A DNA stretch of 64,000 bases from Deinococcus fonticola (GTDB lineage: Bacteria; Deinococcota; Deinococci; Deinococcales; Deinococcaceae), in NCBI RefSeq assembly GCF_004634215.1, contig NZ_SMMH01000015.1, positions 29,668 to 93,667 of the forward strand. Direction: 5' to 3'. A program made the position numbers and the translations under genes. Below, one piece after another: positions 33,632-43,444 of the stretch; position 1 is the first letter of the stretch; every line of letters begins with the position of its first letter. The notes below the pieces were generated by a model. It was not told the origin of the DNA, did not search any database, and saw only the letters and a list, made by a program, of their open reading frames with translations.

Positions 33632-34633
33632 TTACTGCGTACTCCTGGGGTCGAGCACGTCGCGCAGCCCGTCGCCGAGCAGGTTGAAGCCCAGCACCGT
33701 CAGGAAGATCGCCAGGCCGGGGAAGATCATCGTCCAGGGCGCGTCGATGTAGTACTGGCGGCTGTCACTGATCATGGTGCCCCACTCGGGCAGCGGGGGC
33801 TGTGCGCCGATGCCCAGGAACCCCAGCGCCGCGACCTCGATGGTGGCGGTGGCAATGCTCAGGGCGCCCTGCACGATCAGCGGCGAGAGGCTATTGGGCA
33901 GCACGTGCCGGAAGATAGTGCGCGCCTGTGTGGCCCCCAGCGCCCCGGCGGCCTGCACGAACTCGCGTTCACGCACCGACAGCACGACCGAGCGGGCCAG
34001 ACGCATATAGACCGGAATCTGCACCAGCGACACGGCCAGCATGGCGGTCACCAGTTGCGGGCTGTTCAGCACGAACAGCTTGTCCAGTCCCTGGATCAGC
34101 AGTGGCGGGTGGTCGGTGCTGAAGATGCTGGCGAACCCGATGGCCAGCAGGATGCCGGGGAAGGCCAGCATCACGTCCGCGAAGTAACCCAGCACGCTGT
34201 CCACCCAGCCGCCGAAGTATCCGGCGAACACCCCCAGCAGCGACCCGATGACCAGGGCCAGCAGGGTGCTGACCACCCCGACCTTCAGGCTGATGCGGGT
34301 GCCGTGCAGCACGCGGGCATACACGTCGCGCCCCAGGTTGTCCGTCCCGAAGGGCGCGGCCCACAGGTTCAATTTGCCGCTGGCGGGGTCGGTGTACGTT
34401 TCCTTGGCCTCGGCGTTCCACAGGGCCGTGATGCTGGGCGGCTTGAGGTTCAGGCGGTAGTTGCGGTCAGTGGTGGGGTCGTAAGGCTTGATGACGGAGG
34501 CCAGCAGGGCCAGCAGCGCGAACAGCGCCACGATGACCGCGCCCACCTTGCCGGGGGTACTTTTGCGAAAGCGCCGCCAGAAAATGCTCTGCTGCCGCCG
34601 GGGTTTGACTTGCTCAGGAGTTGCCGTGGTCAT
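33632..34633 (-). CDS. dppC: Peptide ABC transporter permease, DppC-like
   Basis: Inner-membrane permease of an oligo/dipeptide ABC importer, 333 aa. An N-terminal OppC-type extension precedes the first membrane helix (residues about 30-50), then the characteristic FGTDNLGRDVYARVLHGTR segment (about 92-110). Five further helices follow, with the EAA-type loop near RALGATQARTIFRHVLPN. It starts 4 nt after the dppB-like stop, so it is co-transcribed and coupled. Confidence 0.93.
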   Translation of the reverse strand: MTTATPEQVKPRRQQSIFWRRFRKSTPGKVGAVIVALFALLALLASVIKPYDPTTDRNYRLNLKPPSITALWNAEAKETYTDPASGKLNLWAAPFGTDNLGRDVYARVLHGTRISLKVGVVSTLLALVIGSLLGVFAGYFGGWVDSVLGYFADVMLAFPGILLAIGFASIFSTDHPPLLIQGLDKLFVLNSPQLVTAMLAVSLVQIPVYMRLARSVVLSVREREFVQAAGALGATQARTIFRHVLPNSLSPLIVQGALSIATATIEVAALGFLGIGAQPPLPEWGTMISDSRQYYIDAPWTMIFPGLAIFLTVLGFNLLGDGLRDVLDPRSTQ

Positions 34634-34637
34634 GGGG

Positions 34638-35666
34638 TCACCTGTACTGAATCCGGGGGTCGAGGGCGGCGTAACTCAGGTCGACCAGCAGGTTGACGAT
34701 ACTGACCACCAGGGCCGCGAAAATCACGCCGCCCTGAATGACGGGGTAGTCGCGCTGGCTGATGGCCTCGTACACCCACGAGCCGATGCCCGGCCACGAG
34801 AAGATCGTCTCGGTCAGCACCGCGCCGCCCAGCAGGGCGCCCGCCTGCAACCCCACCACCGTCACCACCGGCAGCAGCGCATTACGCAGCGCGTGTTTGA
34901 GGTTCACGGCCCGGAAATCCAGGCCCTTGGCGCGGGCGGTGCGCACGTAGTCCTGCCCCAGCACGTCCAGCAGGCTGCTGCGCGTAATCCGGGCCACGAT
35001 GGCCAGCGGAATGCTGCCCAGCGCGATGGCCGGCAACACCAGGTGGCGCATGGCGTCCCACATGGCCCGCAGGTCGCCGCGCAGCAGGCTGTCCAGCACG
35101 TACAGGCCGGTGATGGGTTCAATCTGCGTCTCGTTGCCCAGGCGGGCGCTGGGGGGGAGCCACCCGAGTTTCACCGCGAAGAAGTATGAGAGCAGCAGGC
35201 CCAGCCAGAACACCGGCATGCTGACCCCCACCAGGCTGATGGTGGTTGCCAGGTTGTCCCACACGCTGTTGCGCCGAATGGCCGCCAGAATCCCGGCCGG
35301 CAAGCCGAACAGCAGCGCGAAGCCCATGGCCGCGATGCTCAGTTCGGCCGTGGCGGGAAAGCGCGTGCCCAGGTCGTCCTTGACCGGGATGTTGCTCTTG
35401 ATGCCCGCCCCCAGGTCGCCCTGCAGCAGGGCGCTGACGTACTTGGGGTACTGGGCGTCCAGCGGGTTTTGTGGATTGAAAAACCACGGTTTGTTCAGCC
35501 CCAGTTGCTCACGCAGGGCCGCCGCCGCTTCCGGGGTGGCGCGCTCACCCAGCATGGCGACCGCCGGGTCGCCCGGAATGGAACGCACGAACACAAAAAC
35601 GACCAGGCTGATGCCCAGCATGACCAGCAGGGTGCGCAGCAGTCGCCGAATCAGGTAACTCCCCAA
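34638..35666 (-). CDS. dppB: Peptide ABC transporter permease, DppB-like
   Basis: Partner permease, 342 aa, with six membrane helices. The N-terminus MGSYLIRRLLRTLLVMLGIS is typical for DppB/OppB, followed by RSIPGDPAVAMLGE. The EAA loop (DYVRTARAKGLDFRAVNLKHALRN) is near residue 235. TTG 35666 is chosen because GGAGG lies 6 nt upstream; a longer in-frame ORF would run into the hairpin upstream. It follows the substrate-binding gene after an intervening terminator-like hairpin. Confidence 0.92.
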   Translation of the reverse strand: MGSYLIRRLLRTLLVMLGISLVVFVFVRSIPGDPAVAMLGERATPEAAAALREQLGLNKPWFFNPQNPLDAQYPKYVSALLQGDLGAGIKSNIPVKDDLGTRFPATAELSIAAMGFALLFGLPAGILAAIRRNSVWDNLATTISLVGVSMPVFWLGLLLSYFFAVKLGWLPPSARLGNETQIEPITGLYVLDSLLRGDLRAMWDAMRHLVLPAIALGSIPLAIVARITRSSLLDVLGQDYVRTARAKGLDFRAVNLKHALRNALLPVVTVVGLQAGALLGGAVLTETIFSWPGIGSWVYEAISQRDYPVIQGGVIFAALVVSIVNLLVDLSYAALDPRIQYR

Positions 35667-35778
35667 AATGGGCCTCCAGTCGAAGCAAACTTCAGATGTT
35701 TTGGCATGTGCCTCAAAGTGTACCCGTTCCCGCCCGTCGCCGGCGCCGCCTGGCCCAGGCAAGTGTTTCCGCGGCAGC

Positions 35779-35812
35779 AAAAAACGGCATCCAGTGGAAA
35801 GGATGCCGTTTT
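35779..35812 (-). terminator. Terminator or attenuating hairpin between the dppA- and dppB-like genes
   Basis: AAAACGGCATCC (35781-35792) and GGATGCCGTTTT (35801-35812) form a perfect 12-bp stem. On the minus strand it is followed by TTTTTT. Placed between the binding-protein gene and the permeases, it probably lets most transcripts stop after the binding protein, which is needed in excess. Confidence 0.8.
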
Positions 35813-35832
35813 GCGCGTGACTGGGGCTCGGC

Positions 35833-37416
35833 TTACTTCTTGCCGACCAGAGAAATGTCGTTGAACGCTTCGCTGCCCAACGGACTGGGAATCCAGCCTT
35901 TCACGTAACTGCGCTGCGCGGCCAATGGACTGCTGTGCACGACCGGCACGCGGTAGGTGGCGTTGTAGGTGAATTCATGCAGCTCGGCGTAGACCTTGGC
36001 CTTGGCGGCCTTGGTGGTGGCGGCGCGGCCCTGTTCCAGCAGGTTCTGCACGGTAATGGAGTTCCAGCCGATGTCGCTGCTGCCGTTCGGGCCGTAGTAA
36101 GCGCCGTAGAAGTTGTCCGGGTCACCGTAATCGCCGGTCCAGCCGATCATGTACATGTCGAAGCCAGGGGCCTTGTTGCGGTCTTCCAGGTACTTGGCCC
36201 AGTCCTCGGTCTTGAGGTTGACCTTGATCCCGATGGCGCTCAGGTCAGCGGCAATGGCCTCAGCGATGGGTTTGGGGTTGGGGAAGTACGGGCGCGACAC
36301 CGGCATGTACCACAGGTCAATCGAGAAGCCGTTGGGGTAACCCGCGTCGGCCAGCATCTTCTTGGCGGCGGCCGGGTCGAACTTGTAGTCGGCGGGCACA
36401 TTCTTGCTGTTGGCCCAGTTCATGACCGGAGGAACAAAACTGGCATTGCTGGTGCCCAGCCCGTTCCAGAACGCGTCCACGATGGCTTTCTTGTTGATGG
36501 CCATGCTGACGGCCTTGCGGACGTTCTGGTTCTTGAGGTACTGGTTACGGTTGTTCAGGCTCAGGAACCCCACGTTGAAACTGGGCTTCTTCACGGCCAC
36601 CAGGTTCTTGTCGGCCTGCACGGACTTCAGCGTGTCGGGCGTGAGGTCGCTGGTGAAGTCGATGGTGCCGGCCTTCAGTTCGTTCAGGCGCTGCGCCGCG
36701 TCCTTGATGCCGCGAATGACCACCGTATCCACTTTGGGTTTGCCGTCCCAGTAGCCTTTGTTGGCGCTGAGGGTCACGCGGTCACCCGTGCGCCAGCTCT
36801 GGAACACGAAGGGCCCGGTGCCGATGGGCTTGCTGGCGGGCGTGCCGTACTTGGGGCCGTCCTTCTTGATGGCGGTGGGGCTGGCGATGCCGAAGTACCC
36901 GGCGGCGATCACGTCCGGAAAGACGCTGCTGGGCTTGTTCAGGTCGACGCGCACCGTGTTGTCGTTGACCTTGACGACGTTCTTGATCACGGAGGTGGCG
37001 TCGCCCTTGTAGCCGCCCAGCAGGTCGCCCACTATCTCGAAGGTGCGGCCCTGGGCGCGGAAGCCGTAGGGGTGCGCCTTGTCCCACCAGCGCGTCAGGT
37101 TAAAGACCACCGCGTCGGCGTTGAAAGGGGTGCCGTCGTGGAACTTGACGTTCTTACGCAGAGTGAACGTCCAGCTGGTGGCGTTGGCGTTGGCCTTCCA
37201 GCTGGTGGCCAGCGCGGGAATAAGGTCGGCAGTGCCGGGCTTGAAGCCGATCAGCGTGTCGTAGATCTGGTGCTGCACCAGAATGCTGATCCCATCGGTA
37301 ATGTTGCCCGACTCCAGGCTGACCGGGTCGCCGTTGGCGCCGTACACCAGCGTGCCGGCGGCGGAAGCCGTGGAGAGCGTTGCGAGCAGGGCGGCGGTCA
37401 GTAGAAATGTTTTCAT
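35833..37416 (-). CDS. dppA: Peptide ABC transporter substrate-binding protein, DppA/OppA-like
   Basis: Exported solute-binding protein (SBP family 5), 527 aa. Residues 1-20 are a signal peptide (MKTFLLTAALLATLSTASA) without a lipobox Cys. The family signature region SWKANANATSWTFTLRKNVKFHDGTPFNADAVVF lies at about residues 75-105. It delivers di- or oligopeptides to the permeases encoded downstream. ATG 37416 follows GGAGGAA. Peptide specificity is inferred from the family only. Confidence 0.93.
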   Translation of the reverse strand: MKTFLLTAALLATLSTASAAGTLVYGANGDPVSLESGNITDGISILVQHQIYDTLIGFKPGTADLIPALATSWKANANATSWTFTLRKNVKFHDGTPFNADAVVFNLTRWWDKAHPYGFRAQGRTFEIVGDLLGGYKGDATSVIKNVVKVNDNTVRVDLNKPSSVFPDVIAAGYFGIASPTAIKKDGPKYGTPASKPIGTGPFVFQSWRTGDRVTLSANKGYWDGKPKVDTVVIRGIKDAAQRLNELKAGTIDFTSDLTPDTLKSVQADKNLVAVKKPSFNVGFLSLNNRNQYLKNQNVRKAVSMAINKKAIVDAFWNGLGTSNASFVPPVMNWANSKNVPADYKFDPAAAKKMLADAGYPNGFSIDLWYMPVSRPYFPNPKPIAEAIAADLSAIGIKVNLKTEDWAKYLEDRNKAPGFDMYMIGWTGDYGDPDNFYGAYYGPNGSSDIGWNSITVQNLLEQGRAATTKAAKAKVYAELHEFTYNATYRVPVVHSSPLAAQRSYVKGWIPSPLGSEAFNDISLVGKK

Positions 37417-37511
37417 TCGTTCCTCCGTGAAAACGCCATCAAATGAAAATCCAGACACGATCGACTGGAATTCAAAGTTCTCGATGGCGCAGTAAGTGGT
37501 TGATGAATGCC

Positions 37512-37540
37512 AGGGTAGGCGTCTGAACAGGGGGTGTCAA
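37512..37540 (-). promoter_or_regulatory. Promoter of the dppA-like operon
   Basis: On the minus strand TTGACA (37540-37535) and TACCCT (37517-37512) are separated by 17 nt, a near-consensus promoter. Transcription would start near 37505, giving an untranslated leader of about 90 nt with a Shine-Dalgarno site, unlike the leaderless genes around it. Confidence 0.7.
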
Positions 37541-37834
37541 GGTGACTGCCACATAGGCAAAGCTGCCCCTGCGTCCTGCGGTTCCCTCCGCCGTTTCACA
37601 GGGCAGTCAGGCCACAGGCAGACTGCGCTGGTTCGTTGACTGAAGCCGCTTTGAAAAAAAGGCAAGTGCAGCGCCTTCGGGCCGCAGAGAATCGCGAGCG
37701 ACAGCCCTTCATTTCCCCCAGCGATCCTCCCGGAGGCACCAAAGAGCGTTCAAGTTCGAGGTGGCCTGAACTGAAACCCAGGGAAGACGTTTCAGGCCGG
37801 TTCACCAACGCCAGCAAGCCACTGACTGGGCGCT
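37541..37834. other. Gap upstream of the dppA promoter
   Basis: No coding sequence is supported in this 294-bp stretch. GGCCTGAA (37763-37770) and TTCAGGCC (37791-37798) form an 8-bp inverted repeat that may end the convergent-side dehydrogenase transcript, but no U-run follows. I see nothing else. Confidence 0.4.
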
Positions 37835-38737
37835 TCAGTAAATGCGTCCGGCCTTCACCAGGCCGTCCGGGTCGCGGCCCTGCGTCAGGTCGAGCAGGAA
37901 ATCGCGGGTGTAAGCCGCGCCGCGGGCCAGCAGGTCGCTGGTCGTGCTGGCGACATGCGGGGTCAGAAGGACGTTTTCCTGGGCGAACAGCGGGTGGCCT
38001 TCCGGCAGGGGTTCCGGGTCGGTCACGTCTAGCACGGCGCCGCCCAGCTGGCCGGAGTTCAGGGCGTCCAGCAGGTCGGCCGTGACGATCAGCCCTCCGC
38101 GCCCCTGGTTGCTCAGCCACGCGCCCCGCTTCAGTTTGCCCAGCAACTCGGCGTTCACCACCCCACGCGTCTGCTCGGTGCTGGGCAGCAGCAAGACCAC
38201 CCAGTCCGCCTCACGCAGGCGGTACTCCAGCAGGTCGGGTTCGGTTTTCGAGTTGATGGCGTACGTCGTCACGCCGAACGGGGCCAGCAGGTCATCCACG
38301 ATCCGGCCAATGTGGCCGTAGCCCCACAGCACGACCTTCAGGCCGTCCAGTGTGTGCAGGTTCGATTCCGGCGGCGTGACGCGCATCCAGTGACCCGCGC
38401 GCTGGGCGTCGCGGAAGCGGTGCAGGCCGCGCATGGCCGCCAGCATGCCCGTGACCACGTGTACTGCCACGGCCCGGTCATGCAGGGCGTTCGCGTTGAA
38501 CAGCTTCACCCCCGCCGGCAGGTGTCCCTGAACATGATCGATGCCTGCCGTAAGGGTCAGCACCCACTGGAGGCCCGGCACCTTCAAAAGCGTGTCGCGG
38601 GTGTCCGCGTCCGTCATCCACAGCACCGCGCCCACCGCCTCGCCAGCCGGTACGCTCCCTCTGGCGTAAAAGTCCAGTTCCACATTGGGAACGCTCAGGG
38701 CACGAAAGTCAGGCATCTGGGGCACAAGCACACGCAT
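37835..38737 (-). CDS. D-2-hydroxyacid dehydrogenase family protein
   Basis: NAD(P)-dependent 2-hydroxyacid dehydrogenase, 300 aa. The nucleotide-binding motif is VVLWGYGHIGRIVDDLL (about residues 135-151). The catalytic set is recognisable: Arg in NQGRGGLI (about 222), Glu/Asp in DVTDPEPLPEGHPLF (about 250) and His in LLTPHVAS (about 272). ATG 38737 lies 6 nt after TACCAT (38744-38749), so the long N-terminal in-frame extension is rejected. The substrate is unknown; glyoxylate/hydroxypyruvate-type activity is common. Confidence 0.9.
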   Translation of the reverse strand: MRVLVPQMPDFRALSVPNVELDFYARGSVPAGEAVGAVLWMTDADTRDTLLKVPGLQWVLTLTAGIDHVQGHLPAGVKLFNANALHDRAVAVHVVTGMLAAMRGLHRFRDAQRAGHWMRVTPPESNLHTLDGLKVVLWGYGHIGRIVDDLLAPFGVTTYAINSKTEPDLLEYRLREADWVVLLLPSTEQTRGVVNAELLGKLKRGAWLSNQGRGGLIVTADLLDALNSGQLGGAVLDVTDPEPLPEGHPLFAQENVLLTPHVASTTSDLLARGAAYTRDFLLDLTQGRDPDGLVKAGRIY

Positions 38738-38763
38738 GCGCCCATGGTAGTGCGCTGCGGCGT

Positions 38764-39351
38764 TCAGAGATCTGGGCTGTTCTCCGGCAGGTTGGCCTGT
38801 GCCAGCCACGCGGCGCGGCTGATTTCCATGTGAACGTCGGTGCGGTTCGGGCGTTCCAGCCTGCCCGTTTCCTGAAACCCGCACGCGGCAAAGGCCCGCT
38901 GGGCGCGGCGGTTGTGGCCGAAGGTGGTCAGGCGCACGCGTTGCAGAGGCGGTTCCTGCACCGTGAAGGCCCAGTGCAGCAGCGCGTGAACGGCCTCGCG
39001 CCCGTACCCCTGATTCCACAGGCGCGGGTAACCGATCATGACGCCCAGGGTGGCCGTGGTGGCCCGCAGGGGTGGACTGGGGCGAAAGTCGTACAGTTCC
39101 GCGCTGCCGATCAGTTCTCCGCGCTCGTTCAGGACGCCGAAGCCGGCGCGTTCACTGCTTTTTTCCTCGTCCTGCATGACGCGCCTGAACATCCACTCGG
39201 GCATCCTGATGGGTTTGGCGTCGTTCCAGTCGGCCAGCTCCCTGTCGCGGAAAAAGCCGTACAGGGTGTGCCACTCCGCGCCGCTGAAGTCCAGCACGCG
39301 TTTCAGGGTCACGCGGGGACAGTGCCGGGGGGGCTGGGCGCCCCGCGTCAT
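38764..39351 (-). CDS. GNAT family acetyltransferase, RimJ/RimL-like
   Basis: Putative N-acetyltransferase of 195 aa. The acetyl-CoA-binding region is IGYPRLWNQGYGREAVHALL (about residues 105-125), followed by the AQRAFAACGFQETG motif near residue 155. Its ATG overlaps the TGA of the IMPase-family gene (ATGA), so the two are coupled. The target (protein N-terminus or small molecule) is unknown. Confidence 0.85.
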   Translation of the reverse strand: MTRGAQPPRHCPRVTLKRVLDFSGAEWHTLYGFFRDRELADWNDAKPIRMPEWMFRRVMQDEEKSSERAGFGVLNERGELIGSAELYDFRPSPPLRATTATLGVMIGYPRLWNQGYGREAVHALLHWAFTVQEPPLQRVRLTTFGHNRRAQRAFAACGFQETGRLERPNRTDVHMEISRAAWLAQANLPENSPDL

Positions 39352-40397
39352 GGCCCACGCGGCCCATCTTGTGGGGGCTCGTCTTGCAGTGGCCCGACGG
39401 CGCGGGTCACGTCCCTGGTCAAGCGCGCCAGATGAAAGGCGTCCCCTTTGCTGCGCTGAACGGTGCGGGTGCGCGGGTCAACCACCAGCAGGGCCAGCAC
39501 CCGATTCCCGGCGTAACGGATGCACACGCCCGGCTCCCCGGCCAGTTCCGCCTGATCGGCAGGGGAGAGGGCCTGCCAGGCTGGATCACCAGGCTGCACG
39601 TTAAGGTGAACGGTGGGAATGGCGTTCGCCTGCAACTGCGTTTCCAGCCACGCCACCGCTTCGGGTCTGCCCCCGATGATGCCCTGCTCGATGTGCGGCC
39701 TGGAGAGGTTATAAACAATCGGTCGGCCGTCGCGCCGCCGCAGGAATCCCCCCGAGGCCCGCACCAGCGCGTCGCCTGCGGCAATGTCCCACTCGCTGCG
39801 GGGTGACATGGTGAAGGTCACGTCCACTTCACCAGCCGAAAGCCGCGCCAGTTTCAGGGCAATGCTGCCGCTGGGGGCCAGGCCCGGCAGGCCGTAACGG
39901 TGCAACTCGCGGCCATACTCGGTGTTCGACGTGCTGACCACAAATGCTGAGCGCTCAGAGAAGCCCACCGGCCGGCTGTTCTTCCGCACGCCCACCCCCA
40001 CGTAGCCGCTGAACAGCTCCCCGGTCGCCGGGGCGTACACGGCCCCCAGCAGGGCCTCGCCCCCCACGCACAGGCCGATGCTCACACAGAAATCCGCTGA
40101 ACCCTCGGTGTATTCGTGCGTGCCGTCGATGGGGTCGATGATCCACACGCGCTCCAGGCCCACGCGGCTGTCTGGGGCGTCGGTTTCCTCCTCGCTCAGC
40201 AGGCCGTCGGCAGGAAAAGCGTGTTTCAGACCGTCCACAATGAATTTGGACGCTTCACGGTCTGCCGCGGTGACAGGGTCATCTCGGCTGGTTTTGTAAT
40301 CCACTTTCAATCCGGCGCGGCGGTGCTGCATGAGAAGCTCGCCCGCTTCGCGCGCCAGACCCTCCGCCACTGCCAGTTCATGCCCGTAAAACGTCAT
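39348..40397 (-). CDS. Inositol-monophosphatase-family phosphatase (CysQ-like) with C-terminal extension
   Basis: Mg-dependent phosphatase of the IMPase/FBPase/CysQ superfamily, 349 aa. Metal-binding motifs are LLSEEETD (about residues 67-74), WIIDPIDGTHEY (about 85-96) and SEWDIAAGDALV (about 200-211). About 80-90 residues follow the catalytic domain, more than the usual 250-275 aa, and this tail has a separate beta-rich look with a HLARLTRDV helix. ATG 40397 lies 7 nt after TATGCT (40405-40410). A role as 3'-phosphoadenosine 5'-phosphatase is possible but unproven. Confidence 0.87.
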   Translation of the reverse strand: MTFYGHELAVAEGLAREAGELLMQHRRAGLKVDYKTSRDDPVTAADREASKFIVDGLKHAFPADGLLSEEETDAPDSRVGLERVWIIDPIDGTHEYTEGSADFCVSIGLCVGGEALLGAVYAPATGELFSGYVGVGVRKNSRPVGFSERSAFVVSTSNTEYGRELHRYGLPGLAPSGSIALKLARLSAGEVDVTFTMSPRSEWDIAAGDALVRASGGFLRRRDGRPIVYNLSRPHIEQGIIGGRPEAVAWLETQLQANAIPTVHLNVQPGDPAWQALSPADQAELAGEPGVCIRYAGNRVLALLVVDPRTRTVQRSKGDAFHLARLTRDVTRAVGPLQDEPPQDGPRGP

Positions 40398-40410
40398 CTG
40401 GCCCAGCATA

Positions 40411-40922
40411 CTGCTCCTATGGGTTCCTGAATGGCGACCTGCCAGCCCTGTGCGGCTGGGTAGGAGACTCACGGGGACGGGTTTTCCGCTGGCTCGACCG
40501 CTTGTCTGCCGGCGTTTACACAAGCGAACACCCGAACTTCATTCACAGCAGCCTGCGGAACATTCGCGCCCACACGGCCGACTGTTCCCTGTAATTGGGT
40601 GCAGCAACAGGGCCGGAAACGCTGATTCAGGCCCTCGACCGCGCCCGTTCGCCGGATGTCGCAGGCATGCGAACTGTTTTTTGGCGTTTTATCTGACCTG
40701 AACACACCAATCAGCGTGACCTTCGGACGGTATGGCCCGCTGAAGGTCACGCGCTGCTTATCCCCTCACGCACAAATTTCACCAAAAAATCCAGAGGCCC
40801 GCTCTGAGTCGGGTACGAACCTCCTTCTTCCATTAGAGAAAGCGTGAATACTGATGTAAAAGCGCATCTTTCCGGCGATTCACGGTGTGCGGTTCTACCC
40901 CCCAGCCTGCCTAGTTTCACGT
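40411..40922. other. 512-bp gap with a long inverted repeat
   Basis: No ORF here is convincing in either direction. GCGTGACCTTC (40714-40724) and GAAGGTCACGC (40742-40752) form a perfect 11-bp inverted repeat around a 17-nt loop. Around it the DNA is more AT-rich and irregular than usual, with runs such as a T6 and an A6. It could hold a degraded gene or mobile-element remnant; I cannot name one. Confidence 0.35.
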
Positions 40923-40952
40923 TTGACCGCCTTAAGGTGCGCCCGCTACACT
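40923..40952 (+). promoter_or_regulatory. Promoter of the aspS leader
   Basis: TTGACC (40923-40928), an 18-nt spacer and TACACT (40947-40952). Initiation about 7 nt later would fall at or within two bases of the leader-peptide ATG at 40961, so the leader is effectively leaderless. Confidence 0.7.
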
Positions 40953-40960
40953 TCGGGGCA

Positions 40961-41005
40961 ATGATCTCCGTGCCAGTGAACAATAACGATAATGATCCCC
41001 ACTAG
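40961..41005 (+). CDS. Asn/Asp-rich leader peptide of aspS (14 aa)
   Basis: The ORF encodes MISVPVNNNDNDPH and stops at TAG 41003-41005. Six consecutive codons (40979-40996) are Asn or Asp (AAC AAT AAC GAT AAT GAT). These are the residues supplied by a non-discriminating AspRS acting on tRNA-Asp and tRNA-Asn. Placed directly upstream of competing hairpins and a terminator before aspS, it has the form of an attenuation leader peptide that senses Asp-tRNA and Asn-tRNA. Chance occurrence of this run here is very unlikely. Confidence 0.85.
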   Translation: MISVPVNNNDNDPH

Positions 41006-41059
41006 GGGACGCGTTCGCTGTGCCGGTGCGCCCCCAACCTGAAACAGGTGGGGGTTTTT
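41005..41059 (+). terminator. Attenuator of aspS with an alternative antiterminator
   Basis: The terminator is CCCCCAACCTG (41031-41041), AAA, CAGGTGGGGG (41045-41054), with one bulged A, then TTTTT. The segment GGGGACGCG (41005-41013) can pair with TGCGCCCCC (41027-41035) and so sequester the 5' arm. It can also be masked by CCCC (40997-41000) in the last leader codons, or by a ribosome at the stop codon. This is the switch expected for ribosome-mediated attenuation. Pairings were drawn by eye. Confidence 0.8.
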
Positions 41060-41078
41060 CAATGAAGGAGAACGACTC

Positions 41079-42392
<1,314 letters not shown>

Positions 42393-42405
42393 AGCACACA
42401 GAAAA

Positions 42406-42447
42406 GGAAAGAGGCGAGAAGGTCTTCACATTTTCTCGCCTCTTTCC
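42406..42447. terminator. Bidirectional terminator between aspS and the DUF2892 gene
   Basis: GGAAAGAGGCGAGAA (42406-42420) and TTCTCGCCTCTTTCC (42433-42447) form a perfect 15-bp stem ending in A-rich and T-rich flanks. It serves both converging genes. Confidence 0.8.
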
Positions 42448-42455
42448 CGGATTCC

Positions 42456-42650
42456 CTACCTTTTGCAGGTGTTCATGCCCAGCAGCCGGTACACGAGACA
42501 GAAGCCCGAGAGGCCCGTGATCAGAGCGACAGTGCCCAGCACCCACAGAATGGTAGAGGGGAGGCCGCTGGTCATCAGCGCGAGCGCGAACAGAAAGAGA
42601 CTGAGGCCGATGCGCAGGTAGCGGTCAGTTGATCCTTCGTTGGCTTTCAT
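42456..42650 (-). CDS. DUF2892 (YgaP-like) small membrane protein
   Basis: Inner-membrane protein of 64 aa with two transmembrane helices (about residues 14-30 and 33-50). The pattern STDRYLRIGLSLFLFALAL near the N-terminus and the GLSGFCLVYRLLGMNTC ending are typical of DUF2892 domains, which in YgaP are fused to a rhodanese. Here the domain stands alone. Function unknown. Confidence 0.85.
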   Translation of the reverse strand: MKANEGSTDRYLRIGLSLFLFALALMTSGLPSTILWVLGTVALITGLSGFCLVYRLLGMNTCKR

Positions 42651-42703
42651 GGAGCTATTGTGCCCAAAAGTCCAGTTCTCTGAACAGAGACGAATGTTGT
42701 GCT

Positions 42704-43300
42704 CTAAAGATTCTGAAGTTGCGCGTCGATTTCCCGGACGGCGAACTCGTCATCGGCCTGCTGAAAGGCCACCTGAGCGCGTTCCAGATGCAGTTTCGCG
42801 GCGTCCGGGTGGCCCTCCAGCAGACTCAGGTCGGCCATTCCCCGCTCGGCGCGGCCCAGCATTTCCGGGTCGTCGTGCTGGTGGGCGCGTTCCAGGGCCT
42901 CGGTCATGCGGTGGCGCGCTTCTTTCAGGTTCAGCAGGGCCAGGTGACACTGCGCGGCCTCGAAGGCGTTGGCGGCGAACTTGTGCGGGTCGTCGCTGTG
43001 CTTCTCGATCAGCTTGCGTTCCTCCGCGAAGAATTCCAGCGCCTTGCGGTGTTCCCCGGCCAGGCGTTCCACACGGCCCTGCTGGTGAACGGCGATGTGC
43101 TCCCACTCGTCCCCCCGGTGCTGCTCACGCAGGTTGCGGTACACCTCCCGCGCCTCCTCGTGCCGCCCCGTGTGCGAGAGAATGTACCCCAGTGCCATCT
43201 GCCCCGCCCGCGTGGGGCGCAGTTCGTCACTTGTTTGCAGAATCGACTCCGCCTGCCCGTAGCGGCGTTCGTCGATGGCCAGCCACACGTCTTGTAACAT
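42704..43300 (-). CDS. Tetratricopeptide-repeat protein
   Basis: All-helical soluble protein of 198 aa made of about four to five TPR-like units (for example ALGYILSHTGRHEEAREVYRNL, residues about 36-57, and CHLALLNLKEARHRMTEALERA, about 118-139). Such repeats usually bind proteins or peptides; no catalytic domain is attached. ATG 43300 lies 6 nt after TAACGT (43307-43312). The specific function is unknown. Confidence 0.75.
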   Translation of the reverse strand: MLQDVWLAIDERRYGQAESILQTSDELRPTRAGQMALGYILSHTGRHEEAREVYRNLREQHRGDEWEHIAVHQQGRVERLAGEHRKALEFFAEERKLIEKHSDDPHKFAANAFEAAQCHLALLNLKEARHRMTEALERAHQHDDPEMLGRAERGMADLSLLEGHPDAAKLHLERAQVAFQQADDEFAVREIDAQLQNL

Positions 43301-43444
43301 GCCCTCACGTTACTCCCGGCCAGCTCGTAAATTAGCCCTTGACAGGCCTGTTTTCACGGGTGGAAGATGGAAGGAAGTGCGGTTTTCCGCCGGTGAAGAG
43401 GCGCTGGGCCATAGCCCACGCCCCAAATCACTATCATGCGCGGC

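Noticed and set aside
37590..37830. Riboswitch or T-box in the gap before the dppA promoter
   Set aside because: No T-box sequence, specifier loop or known riboswitch core could be recognised; only an 8-bp inverted repeat.
40747..40983. Minus-strand 78-codon ORF upstream of aspS
   Set aside because: No start signal, no recognisable family, and it overlaps the aspS promoter and leader peptide.
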